From: Roseburia sp. 499
GTDB taxonomy: Bacteria > Bacillota > Clostridia > Lachnospirales > Lachnospiraceae
Reading direction: 5' to 3'
Length of the DNA: 64,000 nt
Assembly: GCF_001940225.2 (NCBI RefSeq)
Contig: NZ_CP135164.1
Location: 2,914,001 to 2,978,000 of the forward strand
Shown one piece after another: positions 35,746 to 45,268 of this stretch; position 1 is the first letter of the stretch; every line of letters starts with the position of its first letter. The notes beneath the pieces are model-generated. The model made no database searches and was not told the origin of the DNA. It saw only the letters and a program-made list of their open reading frames with translations. The position numbers and the translations under genes were made by a program.

Positions 35746-36678
35746 TTATGCAAAAAATTCTTTTATCTGTCCTAAAATAATGTTCATTAAATTGGTTCTT
35801 GCCTCCACACTTGCCCAGGCAATATGCGGTGTAATGAGAAGTTTATCACTATCCTTAATTCGTTTTAAAGGATTTTCACTACTCATTGGCTCTACACAAA
35901 GTACATCCAGGCCGGCTGCTGCAATTTTCCCTTGTTCCAAAGCCTGTGCCAGATCTTCTTCTACTACAATCGGACCTCTTCCTACATTCAGAAAGATTGC
36001 CGAAGACTTCATTTTGTCAAAGGCTGCCTTGTCCATAAGATTCTCTGTTTCAGGGGTCAATGGAGCGTGGACGGATACAATATCTGATTCCGCCAGCAAC
36101 GTGTCAAAATTCACCTGTTCATAATCCGGCTGATTATTTTTCCCAGAAGTAGAATAGTAAATCACGCGACATCCAAAACATTTCGCAATATCCGCCACTC
36201 TTCTTCCAATTGCTCCAAGTCCGATAATTCCCCAAGTCATGTTACTGAGCTGGGAAAATTTCCGGTCAAAATGAGTAAAGGAACGGTCTCCCACATATTT
36301 TTCACTTTTTACATATTCATCATAATAAGGAAGATGCTCTAATAGATAAAATAGCATTGCAAATGTATGCTGCGCCACAGATTCCGTAGAATAACCGGCA
36401 ACATTGCGCCATGCTATTCCTCGTTCATCCAAATACTCTTTATCCAGATTATTTGTTCCTGTTGCTGTTACGCATACCAATTTCAAATTTTTTGCATTTC
36501 CTATGGTTTGTTCATTAATAGGTACCTTATTTATGATAACTACATCCGCATCTGTTACACGCTCTGCTGCCTCAGACGGCGTAGAGAAATCATACTTCAC
36601 TACTTCACCTAATGCATCATATCCAGACAAATCAATGTCTTCGCCAATGGATTTCGCATCCAGAAAAACAATCTTCAT
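35746..36678 (-). CDS. D-2-hydroxyacid dehydrogenase
   Basis: Reduces a 2-keto acid to its D-2-hydroxyacid with NAD(P)H. The 310-residue protein has the Rossmann motif IGLGAIGRRVADIA, the catalytic arginine in VGRGPIV, glutamate in LCVEP and histidine in TPHIAWAS. The substrate (glycerate, lactate or similar) is not fixed by the sequence. The start at 36678 follows GGAGGAATTTGG. Confidence 0.92.
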   Translation of the reverse strand: MKIVFLDAKSIGEDIDLSGYDALGEVVKYDFSTPSEAAERVTDADVVIINKVPINEQTIGNAKNLKLVCVTATGTNNLDKEYLDERGIAWRNVAGYSTESVAQHTFAMLFYLLEHLPYYDEYVKSEKYVGDRSFTHFDRKFSQLSNMTWGIIGLGAIGRRVADIAKCFGCRVIYYSTSGKNNQPDYEQVNFDTLLAESDIVSVHAPLTPETENLMDKAAFDKMKSSAIFLNVGRGPIVVEEDLAQALEQGKIAAAGLDVLCVEPMSSENPLKRIKDSDKLLITPHIAWASVEARTNLMNIILGQIKEFFA

Positions 36679-36712
36679 CCAAATTCCTCCTATTCTATAT
36701 TCACTCATACTA

Positions 36713-37300
36713 TTATAGCACATTTATTTTTTGGTGCTGAATATATTTTCCTTCGATTACCTCTCCCATAAAACCTTGTCCGTTTCCTACTTGATAATCA
36801 AAATACTCTTGTTTCGGTATGCCATACTTCTCCAGAATTGCCATGATAGTCCCACCATGTACCACAAAGGCAACCTTTTCCCACTCTTGTGCCTGTGCCT
36901 TTTCCATACACTGCTCATAAGCCCTTTGACATCTTTCTTTAAAGGCTTTTGGTTCTTCCCCTTCCGGAAAAGCAATGGTCCCTCCGCTGTCTATGAATCT
37001 CTGATAATCCGGATTCCCATTAAGCTCCCGATAATTTTTATATTCAAATGCTCCAAAGTCCATCTCTCGAAAGTCTTCTATGACTTCCAATTTTGCTTCC
37101 TCCCGTCCAAACAATGCTTTCGCACTTTGGATACAACGAAGATAAGGGCTGACGAATACATAATCCATCTGCCCCAATTCTTCTCCCGTCATTCTTAATG
37201 TGTTCCATTCTTTATCCAGAATTCCTTCATCGGTTCTTCCCACATAACGATGCTCCAAATTTCCTTTGGTCGCTCCATGCCGGATAAAATATACTCTCAT
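36713..37300 (-). CDS. Histidine phosphatase family protein
   Basis: A 195-residue phosphoglycerate-mutase-like phosphatase with the RHGAT nucleophile motif (FIRHGATKGN) and the late VVHGGT histidine. Related small enzymes include CobC-type alpha-ribazole phosphatases, but there are no cobalamin genes nearby, so the substrate is unknown. The start at 37300 follows ACGGAGGAAGC. Confidence 0.9.
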   Translation of the reverse strand: MRVYFIRHGATKGNLEHRYVGRTDEGILDKEWNTLRMTGEELGQMDYVFVSPYLRCIQSAKALFGREEAKLEVIEDFREMDFGAFEYKNYRELNGNPDYQRFIDSGGTIAFPEGEEPKAFKERCQRAYEQCMEKAQAQEWEKVAFVVHGGTIMAILEKYGIPKQEYFDYQVGNGQGFMGEVIEGKYIQHQKINVL

Positions 37301-37322
37301 GCTTCCTCCGTTATTTTTATGC

Positions 37323-40148
37323 TTAACTTTCCAGAACCCATGCCGCACGGCTTCCTTTTTCCGTTTTACTTACCACCAATTTGCGATCTATTTGCTCTTT
37401 TAACTCTGTCACATGCGAAATGATTCCTACCAGTCTGTGCTCTCCTGCCAACTCTGTCAGAATTCCGATTGCCTTGCTTCGGGCTTCTTCATCCAGAGAA
37501 CCAAATCCCTCATCAATAAACATAGTATCCAGATGCACTCGTCCTGCCATACGCTGAATAATATCTGCCATTCCAAGAGCCATAGAAAGTGCTGCCATAA
37601 AGGACTCTCCGCCGGATAAGGTCTTTACATCTCTTACCTTATCTGTCACCAGATCATAAACATCTAAGTCCAATCCAACTTCTCCTCTTTTTCCCAGATT
37701 TTCCATATCCCTGCACTGTAAAATGAACTGGCTTCCGCTCATCTTCACCAAACGTCGGTTTGCCTCTGCCACAATATACTTAAAATAACGCCTCTGTACA
37801 TAGGTTTGTAAATCCAATCTCGCTTGTTGGTTCAAATTGCCATTTGCAGTTCGGTCTAAGGTACTGATTACGGTATATTCCTTTTCCAATGCAGTTCGCT
37901 CCTGATACAGTGCTTTTAGATTCTTAAGCGCCTGCTGATTGCGACTTTCATTTCCGGCAAACTCCATTCTTCTTTGCTCCAGTTGCTTTTGTTCTGCTTC
38001 CAGTTGTTCAGCCTCTTCTTTCAGCGAGCTGGTGTCTATTTTCTCTTTTCCGGTAAGTTCTTCCTTTAACTGTGAAAAATGCTCCTCCAACGTAACCAGT
38101 GCTCCCTGCTGATTGGCCAGAAGCTGCTGCAGTTCCTGCAAACGTTTTTCCAACACTTCCTTTTGCTGCTCCAGTTCTGCTTTCTCCTGCTCTGCTCTTT
38201 GCAGGTTCTGCTGTAACTCTCGCTCTGTTTCGTAAGGAAGCTCATTCGCAAGACTCTTCCACATCTCACTAGCCGTTTCCTGTTCTGCCCGTATTTGATA
38301 GCAGACTTCTGTCACTGCCTCACGCTTCTGCGTCAAGGTTTCCTGCTCTGCCAAAAGCTTCTCCTGCTTCTTCTTGTGTGCATCACAGTTTTTCTGCTTT
38401 TCTTCTGCCTGAATACGCTGTTCTTTTACTTGTTCATATTCCGTCTTACATTGAATACGCTGCTGCCCGATTTCTTCCTTTGTTAATTCTTTACCAAAGA
38501 TTCTTTTTGCTTCCTGAGCAATCAGAGATTGTTCTTTTTCCACCTCTCCCTTTTGCTTCTGGTAGGCTTCTCTTTTCTGATTCAACAAAATATCTGCCTG
38601 CTCCCGCTGCTCTTTTGCCTCTTCCACCTCTCGCTGGGTTACTGCCTCTGGGGAAAGACACGCCTTCCTTGGATGTTCAAAGGAACCACAAACCGGACAG
38701 GGTTCTCCATCCTTTAATTTTTCTGCAATAATACCAACCTGTTCTTCAATAAACATCCGGTTCTTTTCTTCATATTCCCGGCTTTTCTTTTCATAGTCTT
38801 CCAGCAATCCTCGAACCTGCTCCTGTTGCTTTTCACATTCTTTTTCAAGCTTCTGCAGGTTTTCTGCTCTCTTTTCCATTTCCAAAAGACTTTGCTGCTT
38901 TTCTTGCAACTCTTTTTCCTGCTGCTGCAACTGTATCAATACTTCCGGCTCTTGTTCCAGCTTCTGAATCTCCTCCGCGTTTTCCTGTAATTCTTGCTTT
39001 TTCCGGCTCAGTTCTTCTTCCAACTTTGCAAGATTCTGTTCTGACTCTGCTTTCTTTTTTTCGATTTGTAACAGTTGTTCTTTCTTCTCTTTTAAAAGAT
39101 TGTATTTTGGAAGCAATGCTTTCCATCCGGCAATTCGCTCAGACAATTCCGGCATACGTTTATTATATTCCTCTGTCTGCTTTTGCTTCTGTTCTTCCAG
39201 TTCCTTCTTCTGCGCATTCTCTTGCTCCATTTGAAGCTTCATCTGTTCTATTTTCTTTTCTTCCTGGACAAGCTGCTCCAATCGTTGATTGATTTCTTCT
39301 GCCTGTTTTCTTTTTAAACTGTTTTCGTTAAAATGTTTTTGTTTCTCCTGCGCCAGTTGTTCCAGTTTCTTCTTCTGTCTATCAATTTCTTCTAGAATCT
39401 GCTCTAATACTTCCAAGGTCTGTTCTGCCTGTGTTTCCTGTTTCTCTCTGCACGCTTCCCATTCTGTAAAATGTAGACTATCCAAAGAGCATACTACTCC
39501 CGAAACTTCATGCGCCCACAGTTTTCGATTATCTGCCAATTTTCCATATACTTCCTTACCCTGGTCTCGCAGTTTCTGCTGTATCATCCGATAAATACGA
39601 GTATCAAAGACTCTTTCGAAGATTTCCTTCCGCTCCTTAGATGGTGCATGCAAGAGCTTCATAAATTCCCCTTGCGCAATCATGGAAATCTGAGTAAACT
39701 GTCCCGCATCGACACCAATAATCTCTACAATCTTTTCATTAATATCTCGGATTCTTCCGGGAAATACTTGTCCGTCCGGCATGGTAAGTTCTACCGCTGC
39801 CGCCTCGTTTGTGAGTGTCAGTTCTCCATCTTTATTCCGTCGTTTGCTGGTTCTTTTATAATTGGGATTGCGTCGAATACCATAAGTTTCTCCCTGATAG
39901 GAAAAAACAAATTCCACATAAGTAGGGGTACTGCCATCCGCATACTGGCTGCGCATCATATCTCCTTCTCTACGCCCACCACTGGTCTGGTCAAAAAGTG
40001 CATAAGTAATGGCATCAAATATAGTAGTTTTTCCTGCACCGGTATCTCCTGTTATCAGAAAAATACCGTTCCTTACTTTTTTAAAATCAATGGTTTCCAC
40101 TCCAGCATAGGAGCCGAATGCTGACATCGTAAGTCTTACCGGTCTCAT
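37323..40148 (-). CDS. sbcC: Exonuclease SbcCD ATPase subunit
   Basis: An SMC-like ATPase that, with SbcD, opens hairpins and trims DNA ends. The 941-residue protein has Walker A (ITGDTGAGKTTIFDAI), two long coiled coils rich in Glu, Gln and Lys, a zinc hook CPVC near the middle, and the C-terminal signature LSGGESF and Walker B MFIDEGFGSLD. It overlaps sbcD by four bases. Confidence 0.96.
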   Translation of the reverse strand: MRPVRLTMSAFGSYAGVETIDFKKVRNGIFLITGDTGAGKTTIFDAITYALFDQTSGGRREGDMMRSQYADGSTPTYVEFVFSYQGETYGIRRNPNYKRTSKRRNKDGELTLTNEAAAVELTMPDGQVFPGRIRDINEKIVEIIGVDAGQFTQISMIAQGEFMKLLHAPSKERKEIFERVFDTRIYRMIQQKLRDQGKEVYGKLADNRKLWAHEVSGVVCSLDSLHFTEWEACREKQETQAEQTLEVLEQILEEIDRQKKKLEQLAQEKQKHFNENSLKRKQAEEINQRLEQLVQEEKKIEQMKLQMEQENAQKKELEEQKQKQTEEYNKRMPELSERIAGWKALLPKYNLLKEKKEQLLQIEKKKAESEQNLAKLEEELSRKKQELQENAEEIQKLEQEPEVLIQLQQQEKELQEKQQSLLEMEKRAENLQKLEKECEKQQEQVRGLLEDYEKKSREYEEKNRMFIEEQVGIIAEKLKDGEPCPVCGSFEHPRKACLSPEAVTQREVEEAKEQREQADILLNQKREAYQKQKGEVEKEQSLIAQEAKRIFGKELTKEEIGQQRIQCKTEYEQVKEQRIQAEEKQKNCDAHKKKQEKLLAEQETLTQKREAVTEVCYQIRAEQETASEMWKSLANELPYETERELQQNLQRAEQEKAELEQQKEVLEKRLQELQQLLANQQGALVTLEEHFSQLKEELTGKEKIDTSSLKEEAEQLEAEQKQLEQRRMEFAGNESRNQQALKNLKALYQERTALEKEYTVISTLDRTANGNLNQQARLDLQTYVQRRYFKYIVAEANRRLVKMSGSQFILQCRDMENLGKRGEVGLDLDVYDLVTDKVRDVKTLSGGESFMAALSMALGMADIIQRMAGRVHLDTMFIDEGFGSLDEEARSKAIGILTELAGEHRLVGIISHVTELKEQIDRKLVVSKTEKGSRAAWVLES

Positions 40149-41311
40149 ACTTTCCCCTCCTTACACTGATTGATGATATTCGCCACAATATGTTCTTCCT
40201 CTTCACTCATGGTCTGATGATTCATTTCTTCATAAAAAGAACGAAAAATATCCATAGGCTGCAGCTTAATATCAAGTTCTCCCTTTTCATCCAGAAGACT
40301 TTTCGTTCTGCTGTTTTCGATGCGAAGTTCCAAAATAAAGTCATATACTTCCTCTAACTGCTCCTTCGGATTATAAGGTTCCTTCTCATCTGTCATGGTA
40401 ATGCTGACAAAATCATGGCAATTTTCCTCGGTTGCACGCGCCAAAATTTCCTGCAAAAGCCCCTTTTCCCGACGTACTTCCTGTTTTGGAATAAGCGGAA
40501 TCGTATCAAGCACAGGTTCTGTTCCTTTTTCTCCCAATGTTACCATCGTAATAGACTTTTTGTGATGTTCTTCACTAACAGAGTATTTTAGCGGCGTACC
40601 ACAGTAACGAATCGAAGGCTTTTTTACCATCTGAGCACCGTGAATATGACCTAATGCTGCATAATCAAACTGTTCTATGACAGAGACATCAATATTGTCA
40701 AGACCTCCTACGGAAAGCACTGTATTTTCTGAATCGCAAAGCTCCGGCTTCTTTCCACCATTGGTATAAAACTGATGAGACAACAAGACATTCCGCTTGT
40801 CATAGTCAATCTTTTCTCGCGCTAACACTTCACGCACTGCACTTTCATAATCGATAACAACGCCTTCTTCAAACAAATGGCGTACATAGCCTGGTTTTAA
40901 AAAGGGAAGCAGATAAAAATTCACTGTTCCCCATTCGTCCTGTAACTCTATTTTCTTTAAATGTTCCTCCTGCTGCTGTGGTGGAAGAACCGACACATAA
41001 ATGTGGTGTTTTTCCAAAAAACTGCTGGCATAATTAAGTCTTTGTGCGCTGTCGTGATTTCCGGCAATAATCAACACCGGTATTCCCGGCACCTCTTCTG
41101 AAAGTTCATTTAAGAAATCATCAAACAAGGTGTATGCCTCTCCGGATGGTACGGATTTGTCAAAAATATCTCCGCATATTAAAATAACATCCGGTGCATA
41201 TTCCTGCGCCCGCTGCACAATCTGATGCAATATTTCCTGTTGATTTTCTTTAAGATTGTAATAATGCAGTTGTTTTCCTATGTGTAAATCCGATAAATGA
41301 AAAATTTTCAA
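40145..41311 (-). CDS. sbcD: Exonuclease SbcCD nuclease subunit
   Basis: The Mre11-type metallophosphoesterase partner of SbcC. The 388-residue protein has the metal motifs SDLHIGK, ICGDIFDKS, AGNHDSAQR, LSHQF and GHIHGAQ in order. ATGA overlap with sbcC couples their translation. Confidence 0.96.
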   Translation of the reverse strand: MKIFHLSDLHIGKQLHYYNLKENQQEILHQIVQRAQEYAPDVILICGDIFDKSVPSGEAYTLFDDFLNELSEEVPGIPVLIIAGNHDSAQRLNYASSFLEKHHIYVSVLPPQQQEEHLKKIELQDEWGTVNFYLLPFLKPGYVRHLFEEGVVIDYESAVREVLAREKIDYDKRNVLLSHQFYTNGGKKPELCDSENTVLSVGGLDNIDVSVIEQFDYAALGHIHGAQMVKKPSIRYCGTPLKYSVSEEHHKKSITMVTLGEKGTEPVLDTIPLIPKQEVRREKGLLQEILARATEENCHDFVSITMTDEKEPYNPKEQLEEVYDFILELRIENSRTKSLLDEKGELDIKLQPMDIFRSFYEEMNHQTMSEEEEHIVANIINQCKEGKV

Positions 41312-41340
41312 ATCTATTCTCCTTCATTCTTGACAGAATC

Positions 41341-42192
41341 TTATTCCATTTCAAGATATTTCTTTAACGCCGGCATCAATTCCTTCGCTTGCCGATATCC
41401 TTCCTCGTATAACTTTCTGAGCTTGTCCGGATTGGATTCAGTACGTCCTACACCATAAGTATTTTCCGGTGCAATTACAAAGACCTCTCCTGCTTTTTCC
41501 TTCTCCATTAACTCTGCAACACAAGCATTATACCGTTCCGGTCTCTTCTGTAAATCCTCTACAATTTTAGGATACTTCTTATACAACTTCTGCGAAATCA
41601 CTCCTGCACGCTCCTGCTTTTTCACATATCCTCGTTCTCTGGTAAGAATTACAATATTCTTATCGCAGCCTTCTTTGATTGCCTGCTTATAAGGAATGGA
41701 ATCCGACAATCCTCCATCCAAATAATAGTGTTTGCCCACCTTTACCGGCTGGAACAAAATCGGCAATGCACAGCTTGCCACAATGACCTCATACTTATCG
41801 TCTCTTCTCGGTACTTCAAGGTACTCCGGCTTTCCGGTATGAATATTCGTAACTCCGGCTACCACTTTTCCCGGAAAGGCTTCAAATGCATCCATATCAA
41901 AAGGCAATAATTTATTTGGAACTTCCCCAAAAGCAAACTCAAGGTTATAAAAATTTCGCTTTTTCAGTAGGTGTCTTGCTCCCATATAACGCTTATCATT
42001 CATGTATTTTGTAGAAAGTTCTAAATTCCTTCCTTTTTGCTTGGATATATATGACACTCCATATGCAATTCCTGCAGAAACGCCAATAAAATAATCCGGC
42101 ATAATTCCCTCTTCCAAAAACGCATCTGTAACGCCACAGCTGAATACCGTTCTGCTGGCACCGCCTTCCATAGTAATTCCTAACTTCACCAA
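41341..42192 (-). CDS. Patatin-like phospholipase
   Basis: A 283-residue lipid acyl hydrolase with the oxyanion-type glycine run (MEGGASR), the serine nucleophile GVSAG and the catalytic aspartate DGGLSD. No signal peptide. It acts on membrane or neutral lipids inside the cell; the true substrate is unknown. It is 29 bases upstream of sbcD and may share a transcript. Confidence 0.9.
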   Translation of the reverse strand: MVKLGITMEGGASRTVFSCGVTDAFLEEGIMPDYFIGVSAGIAYGVSYISKQKGRNLELSTKYMNDKRYMGARHLLKKRNFYNLEFAFGEVPNKLLPFDMDAFEAFPGKVVAGVTNIHTGKPEYLEVPRRDDKYEVIVASCALPILFQPVKVGKHYYLDGGLSDSIPYKQAIKEGCDKNIVILTRERGYVKKQERAGVISQKLYKKYPKIVEDLQKRPERYNACVAELMEKEKAGEVFVIAPENTYGVGRTESNPDKLRKLYEEGYRQAKELMPALKKYLEME

Positions 42193-42366
42193 TATTCCCT
42201 CTTTCCTTTTATTCTGTCATTCTCCTAATATATTCCCCATTATATAACTTTCCTATTTTTCGGGCAAGGAAAAACATATTTACCTTAATTTTACATACAC
42301 TTTACTTATACCCCAAAATACATTTTACCTTATTCTGTTATCCTCATAATAAAGGAGGATGTTATT

Positions 42367-42612
42367 ATGAAACAATTATATAAACTTTCCCAACAATTTG
42401 AATCAAACGGTTTTGCATCCACTAACATTATGTATGTAATTTTACGTACTCTGGTCGTATTTATTCCCTCTCTTATTGTGGGATTTTTATTAAAGGATAT
42501 CGTTCATCTTCCAGGCACTAGTCCAGAGGTATTTGTTATCATCTTCTGTGGATGGATTACTGTGATTTTCGGTTTCTGGGGCGCACTGCTACACTTAATG
42601 CGAATGGATTAA
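42367..42612 (+). CDS. Small two-helix membrane protein
   Basis: An 81-residue protein with two clear hydrophobic segments (about 24-43 and 54-75). It is not recognised. It has a strong AAAGGAGGATG ribosome site. A short intergenic region separates it from the next plus-strand gene. Confidence 0.6.
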   Translation: MKQLYKLSQQFESNGFASTNIMYVILRTLVVFIPSLIVGFLLKDIVHLPGTSPEVFVIIFCGWITVIFGFWGALLHLMRMD

Positions 42613-42696
42613 TATTGCACATTTCATGTACTTCGATATATAATGAGACTATAACGTTACTATTATAAATTATCTATTATATATGGAGGAAATGAG

Positions 42697-42957
42697 ATGA
42701 ACCATTCCGAAGAACTTCGTATGACTTACTCAGGACTCTTAATGTATAAGGGCGAAAAAACTGTCCGGGTAAAATTTGAACGTGGAAAAAATGACTTTGC
42801 CGAAGGAATTGTTCCCAGCGGCATCATTGAAAAATCTTCTGGATTTTCAGTAGAAGAATTGCAGCAATTAAGCGACTACTTAAAATATAATGCCTCTGAT
42901 ATTATGGCTAAAGCTAAAGAGGTTAATCCAATTAGAGACTGGCTCCATGGAAAATGA
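42697..42957 (+). CDS. Hypothetical 86-residue protein
   Basis: A soluble, charged 86-residue protein (MNHSEELRMTYSGLLMYKGE, then EGIVPSGIIEKSSGFSVEELQQLSDYLK). It looks like a conserved small protein, but I do not recognise the family. It has a good GGAGG site. Its last codons form one arm of the terminator hairpin at 42934-42967. Confidence 0.6.
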   Translation: MNHSEELRMTYSGLLMYKGEKTVRVKFERGKNDFAEGIVPSGIIEKSSGFSVEELQQLSDYLKYNASDIMAKAKEVNPIRDWLHGK

Positions 42958-42967
42958 GCCAGTCTCT
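42934..42967 (+). terminator. Hairpin overlapping the end of the 86-residue gene
   Basis: AGAGACTGGCTC and GAGCCAGTCTCT form a 12-bp stem; the stop codon lies at the loop edge. There is no T run, so it may protect the mRNA end rather than terminate alone. Confidence 0.6.
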
Positions 42968-43039
42968 CTAAAATACAGCCATATTTAAATATAAACTATA
43001 TTACTACTTATATTACCTCGCTCATCTTTTCAATTTTCA

Positions 43040-43074
43040 AAAAGTCAGTAGACTTTTTACATCTACTGACTTTT
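43040..43074. terminator. Bidirectional terminator
   Basis: AAAAGTCAGTAGA and TCTACTGACTTTT form a perfect 13-bp stem with T runs on both strands. It separates the plus-strand 86-residue gene from the minus-strand CPCC gene. Confidence 0.85.
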
Positions 43075-43098
43075 ACATAACAATCGAACATTTTTGGT

Positions 43099-43335
43099 CT
43101 ATATCTCATCCTCATATGGTTGACGAACCATATTTATAAAACGTTCTTCTGTGGCTCCAAATAACTTATAATTCTTCTTAGCAGTATTCAATGACACCTT
43201 ATTTGCTCCAATAATTCTATCGGGCATATTTTGAGCCACTTCATCATATTGCCAAAAGCAAACATCACAAATATCTGTAATTAATTCATTTGTATCATCA
43301 ATAGTTAAGTAACCACAACATGGACATCTTTTCAT
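43099..43335 (-). CDS. Cysteine-rich CPCC protein
   Basis: A 78-residue protein starting MKRCPCCGYLT with a second DICDVCFWQYD pair, the CPCC family pattern, presumably one zinc site. The family is often near toxin or phage-type cassettes; its job is unknown. Two small open frames lie just upstream on the same strand. Confidence 0.75.
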   Translation of the reverse strand: MKRCPCCGYLTIDDTNELITDICDVCFWQYDEVAQNMPDRIIGANKVSLNTAKKNYKLFGATEERFINMVRQPYEDEI

Positions 43336-43354
43336 AAAACTCTCTCCTTAAAAT

Positions 43355-43486
43355 TTATTTTGGTGCATATTTTTCAATTTGCTCTAGCCAATATGCCATT
43401 CCATTTTCGGACTTAAAATAAGTGGATATTCCACCATACTCATTTATTATGCCAAACTCATTAGTCGCTGTATCATATATTTTCAT
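43355..43486 (-). CDS. Small open frame, 43 residues
   Basis: The frame reads MKIYDTATNEFGIINEYGG and ends LEQIEKYAPK. It starts within the stop of the preceding frame (ATGA) with an AAGGGAAG site. It looks like the C-terminal end of a larger protein, perhaps a toxin domain, but no family is certain. Confidence 0.4.
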   Translation of the reverse strand: MKIYDTATNEFGIINEYGGISTYFKSENGMAYWLEQIEKYAPK

Positions 43487-43658
43487 GTATCTTCCCTTGT
43501 TTTATGGTTTTTCCTACAACACATCTCATGATTCCATCATATTTTCCCAACAAATACATAAGATTTTCCTTCATTTCTCGAAATGCTGTTTTTTGCATGG
43601 TGACATTAGAAAAGCTTACCTTTATATCTGCTTCTTTCGAATTTGTCTTTCCTGCCAT
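43473..43658 (-). CDS. Small open frame, 61 residues
   Basis: An ATG at 43658 follows GAGGGG. The protein (MAGKTNSKEADIKVSFSNVT start) is not recognised. The same frame stays open upstream for about 45 codons, so this could be part of a longer or broken gene. It runs into the 43-residue frame with a 14-base overlap. Confidence 0.4.
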   Translation of the reverse strand: MAGKTNSKEADIKVSFSNVTMQKTAFREMKENLMYLLGKYDGIMRCVVGKTIKQGKIHENI

Positions 43659-43757
43659 TTTCCCCTCTACGTTTCCGCCTGTAAACGTATCTCCCTTTCT
43701 AGTTTTTCTATCTTTAATACTGTCAACTTCTTTTTCTCTATGTTTTAAAAAATAATT

Positions 43758-43792
43758 AAACCCTTTTATCTCATAACAAGATAAAAGGGTTT
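43758..43792 (-). terminator. Terminator after phoU
   Basis: AAACCCTTTTATCT and AGATAAAAGGGTTT pair perfectly (14 bp) around seven bases, followed on the minus strand by a T-rich tract. It ends the pst operon. Confidence 0.88.
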
Positions 43793-43806
43793 ATCAACAC
43801 ATACAT

Positions 43807-44475
43807 TTATTTTTTTTCTTTTTGCTCCCCTACCGATTCATGCTGTCCGGTAATAGAATAAATCACCCACTCTGCAATATTCGTGGCATGGTCGCCAATA
43901 CGCTCAAAGTATTTTGCTACCATAAGGAGATCGGTTGCCTGCTCACTATGCTCTGCATTGGTTCGAATCAGTTCAATTAAGGTTGACTTTATCTCGCTGA
44001 ATAAATCATCTACTACATCATCATTGTCAATCACAGACTGCGCTAACTTTAGGTCTTTCTGAACAAAAGCTTCTACACTGTGTGTTACCATCAATGTTGT
44101 TTCCATTGCCATCTGCGGAATCAATGTTAAATCTTTCACATACGGCTCATCTGCCAATGCAATGGTAATCTCTGAGATATCAGATGCCTGGTCTCCGATA
44201 CGTTCCATATCTGTAATCATCTTCAACGCTGCGGAAATCAAACGAAGATCCCTTGCCACCGGCTGCTGCTGCAATAAAAGTTTCATACAAAGAGCTTCAA
44301 TATCCCGCTCCTGGCGATCTACTTCCTGGTCAAAAGCAATGGCCTCTTTTGCTGCCTGCACATCTTTACGCACCAAAGCATTTACCGCTGTTTGAATTGC
44401 CTGTTCAATCAGATTTCCCATTTCGATTAACTCATTATTCAGTTGTTCTAATTGTCTGTCAAAACGATTTCTCAT
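43807..44475 (-). CDS. phoU: Phosphate transport system regulator PhoU
   Basis: The 222-residue protein has two three-helix PhoU repeats with the metal-binding pattern (DMERIGDQASDISE, then FERIGDHATNIAE). It damps phosphate uptake and signalling through PstSCAB. It is the last gene of the pst operon, two bases after pstB. Confidence 0.96.
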   Translation of the reverse strand: MRNRFDRQLEQLNNELIEMGNLIEQAIQTAVNALVRKDVQAAKEAIAFDQEVDRQERDIEALCMKLLLQQQPVARDLRLISAALKMITDMERIGDQASDISEITIALADEPYVKDLTLIPQMAMETTLMVTHSVEAFVQKDLKLAQSVIDNDDVVDDLFSEIKSTLIELIRTNAEHSEQATDLLMVAKYFERIGDHATNIAEWVIYSITGQHESVGEQKEKK

Positions 44476-44477
44476 AA

Positions 44478-45242
44478 TTAACCAAACCTTCCTGTAATGT
44501 AGTCTTCTGTTCTCTTATCCTGAGGAACTGAAAACATCTTTTCAGTTTCACCATGCTCTATAATTTCACCCAATAAGAAAAATACTGTCTTATCGGAAAC
44601 ACGGGTTGCCTGCTGCATATTATGGGTTACCATTACAATAGTATAATCCTTCTTTAACTCTATGACTAAATCCTCTATCTTAGACGTTGAAATCGGGTCT
44701 AAGGCAGAAGTTGGTTCATCCATCAGAATAACTTCAGGATTAACTGCAAGGGCACGAGCAATACAGATTCTCTGCTGCTGTCCACCGGAAAGACCTAACG
44801 CGCTCTTTTTCAAACGATCCTTTACTTCATCCCAGATAGCAGCATCTCTTAAGGACTTCTCCACAATTTCATCTAGCTTTGCCTTATTGCGAATTCCATG
44901 AGTACGAGGGCCATATGCAATATTGTCATAAACACTCATCGGAAACGGATTCGGCTTCTGAAATACCATACCAACACGCTTACGCAGTTCATTGGTATCT
45001 ATATTGTGATAAATATCTGTACCATCCAGTGTCACTTCTCCGGTAATTTTACATCCTTCTACCAAATCATTCATACGATTTAAGGACTTTAATAAGGTGG
45101 ACTTTCCACATCCGGAAGGTCCGATAAAAGCGGTAATCTCATTGGACAAGATTGGAAGATTTACATTTTTTAACGCATGAAAATCTCCATAATATAAGTC
45201 CAGCCCACTAATATTAATTTTAGGTGTTGGTTGTTTTATCAT
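44478..45242 (-). CDS. pstB: Phosphate ABC transporter ATPase
   Basis: The 254-residue ATPase has [30 protein letters not shown] and VTHN, with PstB-specific [12 protein letters not shown]. It powers high-affinity phosphate uptake with PstA and PstC. It lies between pstA and phoU. Confidence 0.96.
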   Translation of the reverse strand: MIKQPTPKINISGLDLYYGDFHALKNVNLPILSNEITAFIGPSGCGKSTLLKSLNRMNDLVEGCKITGEVTLDGTDIYHNIDTNELRKRVGMVFQKPNPFPMSVYDNIAYGPRTHGIRNKAKLDEIVEKSLRDAAIWDEVKDRLKKSALGLSGGQQQRICIARALAVNPEVILMDEPTSALDPISTSKIEDLVIELKKDYTIVMVTHNMQQATRVSDKTVFFLLGEIIEHGETEKMFSVPQDKRTEDYITGRFG

Positions 45243-45268
45243 AACAATTCTCCTTTTTGGTTAACAAC

